From assembly GCA_020063545.1 (NCBI GenBank), contig JAGUUF010000039.1:1-5591 (forward strand): 5,591 nt of DNA, read 5' to 3'. The DNA is from Cytophagales bacterium. GTDB taxonomy: Bacteria > Bacteroidota > Bacteroidia > Cytophagales > Cyclobacteriaceae. The notes under the pieces are model-generated. The model was not told the origin of the DNA. It worked only from the letters and a program-made list of their open reading frames with translations, and did not search any database. Every line of letters starts with the position of its first letter. The first letter of the stretch is position 1. Both the position numbers and the translations under genes were made by a program. Below, piece by piece: positions 1 to 5,591 of this stretch.

Positions 1-1521
1 CCCTCAGAATCTGCGGCAACTTTCAGCACCGTAAAGGGTCCTGTATTGGATAAATCCATCCTGGAAGGAACCGACAACCTGAACAACGAGTCGTTTTTCG
101 GGTACCTGGTATTTGCCTTTGTGCTGGGGCTTATCTCGCTGATAACTCCATGCGTGTTTCCCATGGTGCCGATGACGGTTACCTTTTTTCTGCGCGACAA
201 CCAGTCGAAAAAGCAAGGCATCCGCAACGCATTTATTTTTGGCATTTCCATTATCGCCATCTATACACTTGCGGGAACACTCTTTGCCGTTTTGCTTGGC
301 GCGGAAGGCCTTAACGCACTGGCTACTCATTGGGCACCTAATCTGTTTGTGTTTGTTGTTTTCATTGTGTTCGCACTTTCGTTTCTCGGGTTGTTTGAAA
401 TAACCGCGCCCCATCAACTTGTAAACAAGGCCGATCAGAAAGCCGAGAAAGGGGGCCTTGCCGGAATCTTCTTTATGGCAGCTACCCTCGTGCTCGTTTC
501 CTTTTCATGTACCATACCCATTGTCGGGAATGTGGTGGTGCTGGCGGCCGGGGGCCAAATCCTGAAGCCTATCCTGGCCATGTTTTCCTATTCACTGGCA
601 TTTGCCATACCGTTTACATTGTTTGCCATATTTCCCGAGTGGATGAAGGGCCTTCCGAAATCCGGAGGATGGTTAAATGCGGTAAAAGTTGTTTTGGGTT
701 TCCTGGAACTTGCCCTTGCGCTGAAGTTCTTCAGCATTGCCGACCAGGCATATCATTGGGGTCTGCTGGATAGGGATACCAACATCGCACTCTGGATTGT
801 TATCTTTTCGCTGCTAGGATTTTACCTGCTCGGCAAAATCCGCATGCCGCACGATAGTCCGGTTGAAAAAATTTCTGTTCCCCGGTTGTTGCTGGCCACC
901 CTTGTTTTTTCGTTTGTGATTTACCTGGTGCCGGGTTTGTGGGGCGCACCCTTAAAAGCGCTTGCCGGCTACCTGCCCCCCCAACACACACACGATTTTG
1001 ATTTGGTGGCCATGACGCGCAGCACCCGCGCCAATGAAATATGTGATGCGCCCAGGTATGCCGATTTTCTGCACCTGCCACACGGGTTGCAGGGTTACTT
1101 CGACTATGAACAGGCCCTGAACTGTGCACGGCAGCAAAACAAACCCCTGTTTATTGACTTTACCGGCCATGGCTGCACCAACTGCCGCGAAATGGAGGCG
1201 GTAGTGTGGAGCGATCCGCTTGTGCTTGAGCGACTAAAAAACGATTTTGTGATTGTGGCACTTTACGTGGATGATAAAACCCTGCTGCCGGAGAACGAAT
1301 GGATTACTTCTTCATATGACAACAAGGTGAAGAAGACCATCGGTAAGAAAAATGCCGACCTGCAAATCACCAACCTCAACAACAACGCCCAGCCCTTTTA
1401 TGTGCTGGTAGGTAAGGATGAACGTGTGCTGGCGTGGCCTTACGGGTACGACCGGAGTGTTGAAAAGTTTGTGGCCTTCCTGGATAGCGGTAAGAAAAAA
1501 TTTGCAGAACTATATAAATAA
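1..1521 (+). CDS. dsbD: DsbD-like thiol:disulfide interchange protein, 5'-truncated by window edge
   Basis: This inner-membrane protein should pass reducing equivalents from cytoplasmic thioredoxin to periplasmic thiol proteins, for cytochrome c maturation or disulfide repair. The frame is open from base 1, so the visible 506 residues lack the N-terminus, normally a periplasmic DsbC/DsbD-alpha-like domain; the TTG at 46 is an internal Leu codon, not a start. About eight hydrophobic segments lie at roughly residues 33-53, 77-101, 114-134, 151-183, 189-211, 224-246, 262-280 and 295-315. The transmembrane redox cysteines are C51 (in ITPCVFPMVP) and C170 (in SFSCTIP). A thioredoxin-like domain follows from about residue 370, with CTNC (C392, C395) and a probable cis-Pro at P465 (NAQPFYV). 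The linker with LPHGLQGYFDYEQ and FIDFTGHGC is typical of Bacteroidota members. Two further cysteines, C348 and C375, precede the CxxC. The family call is firm; the physiological partner cannot be read from the window. Confidence 0.95.
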   Translation, partial: PSESAATFSTVKGPVLDKSILEGTDNLNNESFFGYLVFAFVLGLISLITPCVFPMVPMTVTFFLRDNQSKKQGIRNAFIFGISIIAIYTLAGTLFAVLLGAEGLNALATHWAPNLFVFVVFIVFALSFLGLFEITAPHQLVNKADQKAEKGGLAGIFFMAATLVLVSFSCTIPIVGNVVVLAAGGQILKPILAMFSYSLAFAIPFTLFAIFPEWMKGLPKSGGWLNAVKVVLGFLELALALKFFSIADQAYHWGLLDRDTNIALWIVIFSLLGFYLLGKIRMPHDSPVEKISVPRLLLATLVFSFVIYLVPGLWGAPLKALAGYLPPQHTHDFDLVAMTRSTRANEICDAPRYADFLHLPHGLQGYFDYEQALNCARQQNKPLFIDFTGHGCTNCREMEAVVWSDPLVLERLKNDFVIVALYVDDKTLLPENEWITSSYDNKVKKTIGKKNADLQITNLNNNAQPFYVLVGKDERVLAWPYGYDRSVEKFVAFLDSGKKKFAELYK

Positions 1522-1530
1522 AACGTGTGC

Positions 1531-1562
1531 CCCCATGGCCTAATAGCCGCAGGCCGGCCTGG
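1531..1562 (+). terminator. GC-rich dyad after the dsbD-like gene, possible terminator hairpin
   Basis: CCA-T-GGCC at 1533-1540 can pair with GGCCTGG at 1556-1562, giving a 7-bp stem with one bulged T and a 15-nt loop. A perfect 12-bp palindrome, CAGGCCGGCCTG, lies at 1550-1561 and offers a competing fold. The element begins about 10 bp after the stop codon, where an end of transcript is expected, and is much more GC-rich than the rest of the gap. Against this, no T-run follows directly (the next bases are AAAGTTCTTG), so it is not a classical intrinsic terminator. It may be an mRNA 3'-end structure or chance. Confidence 0.3.
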
Positions 1563-1569
1563 AAAGTTC

Positions 1570-1599
1570 TTGTTCACCGTTCGGAAATTTTTATCTTTA
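1570..1599 (+). promoter_or_regulatory. Candidate Bacteroidota-type promoter for the M23 peptidase gene
   Basis: TTG at 1570-1572 and TATCTTTA at 1592-1599 are separated by 19 nt. This resembles the known Bacteroidota primary-sigma pattern (TTTG near -33, then TAnnTTTG near -7), with the last -7 base A instead of G. Transcription would begin near 1604-1607, giving a leader of about 55 nt. The position between the dsbD-like stop and the next gene suits a promoter, and a similar motif precedes the gene at 5438. The match is short and the sequence AT-rich, so chance remains possible. Confidence 0.45.
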
Positions 1600-1661
1600 C
1601 GCAGCCCATTTTTTAAACTTGTACGGTACTTTTTAACAACTGCTGAAACCGGTTTACCGAA

Positions 1662-2924
1662 ATGCAAAAGTTGGCCATAAGTTTTTTATACAGTTTGCTG
1701 CTGCTCCTGTTCAGTATGGAACAGAAAAAAGAATACGTGCAGCAGGTAAGCACCACCTATTTTCCGGTTACGATTCCACACATTATGCCTGCCCGCTACG
1801 GAGTGCCCGTTATGAATCAACGGGTTTTGGAAGATAAGATTAAGCGAAATCAGTTTCTATCCGATGTGTGGAGAGAATACAATGTGCCGGCACGGCTTAT
1901 AAGCCAGATGGCGGCACTTCCCCGTTCTGTTTTTGATGTGCGCAAGGTGGCTCCCGAAAAAAAATACACGCTGATTTATTCGGATGATTCACTGAAAACA
2001 CCGAAGGCTTTCATCTATGAACCCAACCCCATTGATTACATTGTTTTTAAATTCGATGACTCCCTTTCTGTAGAAGTATGCCAGCGCGAAGTACAGCTTG
2101 TTGAAAAAGAAATCAGCGGAGTAATAGAAACAACATTGTTTCACACCATTGCACAACTGGGCATTTCGTATGAACTAACCAACAAGTTTGTCGATATTTT
2201 CGCATGGCAGGTTGACTTTCAGCGATTACAGCGTGGTGATGAGTTTAAGTTGATATATGAAGAGCTGCAGGTTGAAGGCAGGCCCATAGCCATCCGGAAA
2301 ATTAATGGTATCTATTTTAACCATTTTGGCAAACCCCACTATGCCATTCCGTTTGAACAGGGTGAAGGCCTTGATTATTTTGATGAAAATGGCAACAGCC
2401 TGCGCAAGGCGCTGCTAAAATATCCGATTGAATTTACACGCATCAGTTCACGCTATTCGGGTAGCCGGTTCCACCCGGTGCTTAAAGTTAACCGGCCGCA
2501 CCTGGGTACTGATTTTGCAGCCCCAACCGGTACACCCATCCGCTCAGTTGGCGATGGCATTGTTGAAGAAGCTGGCTTCTCATCCAATAACGGCAACTAT
2601 GTTAAAATACGGCACAACAGCACCTACACCACACAATACCTGCATATGTCTAAAATTGCACCGGGTATCCATCGCGGTGTGCGTGTTAAACAGGCGCAAT
2701 GGATAGGAAATGTCGGCAGTACCGGCCTTGCTACCGGCCCGCATTTATGTTACCGGTTTTGGAAAAACGGAAAGCAGGTTGATGCCCTGCGGGTTGAACT
2801 CCCTCCCTCGCAACCCGTTCGTGCCGACAACCGCCAGCGGTTTGATGAGTTTAAAACGGAGGTGATGCTTCGGTTACAGGCAATTCCTTCGGCAAGCCAG
2901 GTTGTGCTGGCCTCGGCATTTTAA
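1662..2924 (+). CDS. MepM-like M23 family peptidoglycan endopeptidase, exported
   Basis: This 420-residue protein probably cleaves peptide cross-links of peptidoglycan in the periplasm. Residues 4-18 form a hydrophobic signal peptide or signal anchor with no lipobox Cys. Residues about 50-130 resemble the OapA/LysM-like N-terminal part of MepM-type enzymes. Residues about 150-250 resemble their Csd3-like second domain (WQVDFQRLQRGDEFKLIYEE, compare WQMDFRKLKKGDEF in E. coli MepM, from memory). The M23 core spans about 255-378: zinc ligands H280 and D284 (RPHLGTDFAAP), catalytic-type H328 (QYLHMSKI) and H361 in GPHLCYRFW. The third zinc ligand, normally the second His of HxH, is Cys here (C363). 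The ATG at 1662 is chosen because it places the hydrophobic segment at the N-terminus; no Shine-Dalgarno is visible. The patatin gene starts 62 bp downstream on the same strand, so co-transcription is plausible. Substrate specificity is inferred from MepM similarity only. Confidence 0.93.
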   Translation: MQKLAISFLYSLLLLLFSMEQKKEYVQQVSTTYFPVTIPHIMPARYGVPVMNQRVLEDKIKRNQFLSDVWREYNVPARLISQMAALPRSVFDVRKVAPEKKYTLIYSDDSLKTPKAFIYEPNPIDYIVFKFDDSLSVEVCQREVQLVEKEISGVIETTLFHTIAQLGISYELTNKFVDIFAWQVDFQRLQRGDEFKLIYEELQVEGRPIAIRKINGIYFNHFGKPHYAIPFEQGEGLDYFDENGNSLRKALLKYPIEFTRISSRYSGSRFHPVLKVNRPHLGTDFAAPTGTPIRSVGDGIVEEAGFSSNNGNYVKIRHNSTYTTQYLHMSKIAPGIHRGVRVKQAQWIGNVGSTGLATGPHLCYRFWKNGKQVDALRVELPPSQPVRADNRQRFDEFKTEVMLRLQAIPSASQVVLASAF

Positions 2925-2986
2925 GCGCTGAAATTTTAAGTCGGTATCGTACGTTAAGCATACGGTTTTCGTATAAGTTTACGGTA

Positions 2987-5299
2987 ATGAGCTGTTTTAA
3001 ACAGGCTATTGTTTTCATGCTGTGGGTGTGCATGTGCCATACACTCAGTGCCCAAAAGGTTGGCCTTGTGCTGAGCGGAGGTGCAGCGAAAGGCATTGCC
3101 CACATAGGCGTACTTAAGGCATTGGAAGAGCACCATGTTCCGGTTGATTTCATTGTGGGCACGTCCATGGGTGGTATTGTAGGGGGGTTTTATGCAGCAG
3201 GTTACAGCCCGGAAGAGATTGAGAAACTGGTATTGTCGGATGAATTTTTGCGGTGGGTTAGGGGTTTACCCGAGCGCGGCCATAATTACCATTACTACAG
3301 CGATGATGATGCCCCCGGGTTTGTAACCCTTAACCTATCCCTTGATTCGGCCCTGGCATTTCAGTTGAATACCAGCATTGCCAGCGATGTGTCACTGAAT
3401 TTTATGCTTCAGGAGAAACTGGCACAGGCATCGGCCGTTGCCGGAGGGAACTTCGACAACCTGTTTGTTCCCCTTCGGGTAGTTGCGGCCGAAGTTTTTA
3501 CCCAAAGCCAGGTTATCCTTAAAAGTGGTTCGCTGAGTAATGCTTTACGCGCCACGCAAACGGTTCCGTTCTTTTACACACCTATACGGGTAGACGGCAA
3601 ATACCTTTTTGACGGAGGTATTTATAATAATTTCCCCGTTGATGTTGCCCTGCGGGAGTTTAATCCAGGTGTTCTCATCGGCAGCAATGTTTCGTCAAAA
3701 ATCTATAAGGAATATCCATACAAGGATGATGAAAAACTTATTGCCCGATCACTGTTGTACATGCTGCTGGATAATTCTGACCCGGCCGATCTGGACTCAA
3801 CAGGCATTTATATTGAACCGAATATTAGGGGGTATACCTCATTTGATTTTGATAAAGCAAAAGCGCTTATTGACAGCGGGTACCAACAAACCCTGCGCGT
3901 TATGCCGGAGATCAAATCAAGAATACAGGCAGAACGTACAGTGGCGGAATTAACCACAGCACGTGCTGCATTTAAATCGGCAACGATTCCTTTTCAGTTT
4001 GGTTCGTTAACGTTTCAGTCGTTTAACTCAAAACAACGAAAATACATTCGCAGAATTTTTAACGATAAACCCGAAAATCACCCGCTAAGCATTACCGACA
4101 TAAAGCAAGGCTATTTTAAACTGGTATCGGAAACGTATTTCAACAACGTGTATCCGAGTATTTTTTTTGATACTGCAGCATCCGTATACAAACTGCAGCT
4201 TGCCCGCAGGCCGCAAAAAAACTTTCGGGTTGATTTTGGCGGGGTAATCGCCACACGTAACGTAAGCAACATTTATCTTGGGCTAAACTACTATTATTTT
4301 AACCGCGCACTAAGCCACTTCTACGCAGCCTTTCAAACCGGAAGTTTCTACCAGTCGGTAACCGCTAATGCCCGGCTTGATTTTCCGTTCCTCGGCAGGT
4401 TTTATATTCAGCCCGAAGTGGTTTACAATGGATTTGATTTCCTGGAAAGTACCGATTTGCTGAAAAAGACCACACCAACCGTGCTGAAACGGTTTGACAG
4501 GCGGGCCTCTGTAAGCCTGGGGTGGCCTGTTGGCAAAACAATCAAAGCCGCATTAACCTTTACCGGATTCGATAACGTAGACTTTTACTCTAATTTAAAA
4601 TCCTTCAGCAGTACCGATACGCTTGACAGGCTCGATCTTTCAGGGTACAAATCAGGAGTTCAGTTTACATCAAGCACACTCGACCGGAAGCAATATGCTT
4701 CTTCGGGCAGCGCATTTTCATTGGCGGTTCAGTATTTTCACCTTACTGAAAAATATGCAGCCGGTAACACGGCCGATCCCTCACTTCAAAATACGCCCGG
4801 TCGTAACCTGCAGTGGTTTCAATTACGGGTAACCGCGCAGCAATATTACAGCAAAGGGTGGTTCCGCCCGGGGTACTATGCCGAAGCCGTTTTCTCTAAC
4901 CAACCGGTGTTCAGGAACTATTTTGGTACGATAGCCAATGCGCCAGCATTCCTGCCTTTGCAGGATAGCCGCACCCTCATCCTCGAAAACTTCCGGACAT
5001 TTAATTACGTGGCGTTTGGTTTGCGCCATGCCATTATCATCAAACCCCGTACGCTCGACTGGAGAATTGACGGCTACTTATTTAAGCCCATTGAGTATAT
5101 CCGGCAGGGGTTAAACCAGGAGGCGGTTATCGACAACGAACTTACCCGGGTTTTTTTTGCTGCTACCACCGGCCCTGTGTACCACTCCCCCATCGGGCCT
5201 GTTAGCCTCAGCCTCAACTACTACGATGATGCCGAGAATAAAATAGGAGTAGTGCTCCATGTAGGTTTTTTGCTGTTTAATAAGCATACACTGGAATAA
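2987..5299 (+). CDS. Patatin-like phospholipase with POTRA-like region and outer-membrane beta-barrel (type Vd-like)
   Basis: This 770-residue protein combines a lipid acyl hydrolase with an outer-membrane barrel. Residues 1-22 are a signal peptide with likely cleavage after SAQ; the Cys residues at 15 and 17 do not fit a lipobox. The patatin domain spans about 24-315: oxyanion loop SGGAAKG (30-36), nucleophile S60 in GTSMG (58-62) and catalytic D209 in DGG (209-211), so the Ser-Asp dyad is intact. Residues about 335-410 look like a single POTRA domain. Residues about 411-770 alternate in beta-strand fashion, are rich in aromatic residues and match the BamA/TamA-like (Omp85, bacterial surface antigen) barrel, ending in the strand IGVVLHVGFLLF. 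Order and length resemble Pseudomonas PlpD, a type Vd autotransporter (about 730 residues). Whether the patatin domain is released, surface-held or periplasmic cannot be told. There is no Shine-Dalgarno; the 2987 ATG is preferred to ATGs at 3017 and 3032 because it keeps the whole signal peptide. Confidence 0.95.
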   Translation: MSCFKQAIVFMLWVCMCHTLSAQKVGLVLSGGAAKGIAHIGVLKALEEHHVPVDFIVGTSMGGIVGGFYAAGYSPEEIEKLVLSDEFLRWVRGLPERGHNYHYYSDDDAPGFVTLNLSLDSALAFQLNTSIASDVSLNFMLQEKLAQASAVAGGNFDNLFVPLRVVAAEVFTQSQVILKSGSLSNALRATQTVPFFYTPIRVDGKYLFDGGIYNNFPVDVALREFNPGVLIGSNVSSKIYKEYPYKDDEKLIARSLLYMLLDNSDPADLDSTGIYIEPNIRGYTSFDFDKAKALIDSGYQQTLRVMPEIKSRIQAERTVAELTTARAAFKSATIPFQFGSLTFQSFNSKQRKYIRRIFNDKPENHPLSITDIKQGYFKLVSETYFNNVYPSIFFDTAASVYKLQLARRPQKNFRVDFGGVIATRNVSNIYLGLNYYYFNRALSHFYAAFQTGSFYQSVTANARLDFPFLGRFYIQPEVVYNGFDFLESTDLLKKTTPTVLKRFDRRASVSLGWPVGKTIKAALTFTGFDNVDFYSNLKSFSSTDTLDRLDLSGYKSGVQFTSSTLDRKQYASSGSAFSLAVQYFHLTEKYAAGNTADPSLQNTPGRNLQWFQLRVTAQQYYSKGWFRPGYYAEAVFSNQPVFRNYFGTIANAPAFLPLQDSRTLILENFRTFNYVAFGLRHAIIIKPRTLDWRIDGYLFKPIEYIRQGLNQEAVIDNELTRVFFAATTGPVYHSPIGPVSLSLNYYDDAENKIGVVLHVGFLLFNKHTLE

Positions 5300-5374
5300 C
5301 CACCCCTCGAATTCTGCTTTTCCTAACTTTTTACGGATGGCTCGAAGTAGGGCCCAGTGGCTAATTCATGTACC

Positions 5375-5408
5375 TTTTCGGAGGTTTTTTAAATTTTAGC
5401 TATGTTTA
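5375..5408 (+). promoter_or_regulatory. Candidate Bacteroidota-type promoter for the OmpA-like gene
   Basis: A TTTTCG element at 5375-5380 lies 20 nt before TATGTTTA at 5401-5408. The latter fits TAnnTTTG apart from the final base, the same deviation as in the candidate at 1592-1599; the -33 part is a weaker match. Transcription would start near 5413-5416, leaving a leader of about 25 nt before the ATG at 5438. The rest of the 138-bp gap between the patatin stop and this gene shows no further gene and no convincing terminator. Confidence 0.45.
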
Positions 5409-5437
5409 AACCTTGAATTAAACCCGCCACAAAGTTC

Positions 5438-5591
5438 ATGAAGAAATTTCTACTCCCCGTTCTTCTTGCCCAGTTATTGTTTGCTCAGGCCCCGGCACAG
5501 GTTGTACAGTGGGCTTCCAAAGTTATCGGTTTTTCCTCCGAACTTACCCCCGTCCAGTATTCTGCGCAGCAGGCGCTTGGCAAGCCCAACG
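5438..5591 (+). CDS. N-terminus of an exported, probable OmpA-family protein, cut by the window edge
   Basis: Fifty-one codons are visible before the window ends. The ATG at 5438 opens a clear signal peptide: MKK, then a hydrophobic stretch FLLPVLLAQLLFA, then a small-residue region with likely cleavage after APAQ at about residue 21. The mature start contains VQWASKV, GFSSELTPVQYSAQQ and LGKPN. I recall this beginning from large Bacteroidota OmpA-family proteins, in which a sugar-binding-like N-terminal part precedes a C-terminal peptidoglycan-binding OmpA domain. That C-terminal part lies outside the window, so the family name rests on recognition of a short tract. A candidate promoter sits just upstream, suggesting its own transcription unit, and no Shine-Dalgarno is seen. 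If the call is right, the protein tethers the outer membrane or a surface complex to the cell wall, in keeping with its envelope-gene neighbours. Confidence 0.75.
   Translation, partial: MKKFLLPVLLAQLLFAQAPAQVVQWASKVIGFSSELTPVQYSAQQALGKPN

Noticed and set aside
46..48. TTG as start codon of the DsbD-like gene
   Set aside because: The frame stays open to base 1 and the family has an N-terminal periplasmic domain before the first membrane segment, so the real start lies outside the window.
4..417. Open minus-strand frame of 137 codons opposite the DsbD-like gene
   Set aside because: It is antisense to a well-conserved membrane domain; its composition is low in hydrophobic residues and rich in Lys, Arg and His, with no recognisable motif. 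Treated as a shadow of the real gene.
507..773. Alternative plus-strand frame inside the DsbD-like gene
   Set aside because: It lies wholly within the membrane-segment coding region in another frame and has no protein-like pattern.
2948..2964. CGTACG-TTAAG-CATACG imperfect inverted repeat in the 62-bp gap
   Set aside because: The arms do not match fully (CGTACG pairs only partly with CATACG), the stem is short and AT-rich, and no T-run follows; chance is the simpler explanation.
2974..2981. TAAGTTTA, a -7-like element before the patatin gene
   Set aside because: It ends only 5 bases before the ATG, so transcription would start at or after the start codon, and no -33 element is evident at the right distance.
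2851..3168. Minus-strand frame spanning the gap between the M23 and patatin genes
   Set aside because: It overlaps the ends of two firm plus-strand genes, including the patatin signal peptide and oxyanion loop, and its translation resembles no family I know.
5372..5390. ACCT-TTTCGG-AGGT followed by a T-run, resembling a small terminator after the patatin gene
   Set aside because: The stem is only 4 bp, too weak for an intrinsic terminator, and it overlaps the candidate promoter of the next gene.

Overview
The window looks like chromosomal DNA of a Bacteroidota bacterium, most likely in or near the Cytophagales. This is inferred from the protein families and their wording. The DsbD-type protein has the linker and thioredoxin domain usual in that phylum, and the OmpA-type protein begins with a tract I associate with Cytophagales. 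No start codon has a Shine-Dalgarno sequence in front of it, and two gaps hold candidate promoters of the Bacteroidota -33/-7 type. I cannot name a genus.

All four genes lie on the plus strand. (1) Bases 1-1521 are the 3' part of a DsbD-like thiol:disulfide transporter, with eight membrane segments followed by a thioredoxin-like domain. (2) After a 140-bp gap with a GC-rich dyad and a candidate promoter, bases 1662-2924 encode an exported MepM-like M23 endopeptidase. (3) After only 62 bp, bases 2987-5299 encode a patatin-like phospholipase fused to a POTRA-like region and an outer-membrane beta-barrel, the layout of type Vd secretion proteins. (4) After a 138-bp gap with a second candidate promoter, a gene for an exported, probably OmpA-family, protein starts at 5438 and runs off the right edge.

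All four products act in the cell envelope: thiol reduction across the inner membrane, peptidoglycan cross-link cleavage, lipid hydrolysis or surface display at the outer membrane, and probably an outer-membrane/peptidoglycan link. The short gap makes co-transcription of the M23 and patatin genes plausible. The DsbD-like and OmpA-like genes probably belong to separate transcription units. I see no mobile element, CRISPR array, tRNA, rRNA or clear horizontal-transfer signature, and no gene-free stretch over 300 bases. The window reads as ordinary envelope-gene territory. The points most worth checking are a His-to-Cys change at a zinc-ligand position of the M23 enzyme, the type Vd architecture of the patatin, and 8-nt homopolymer runs inside the two central genes.
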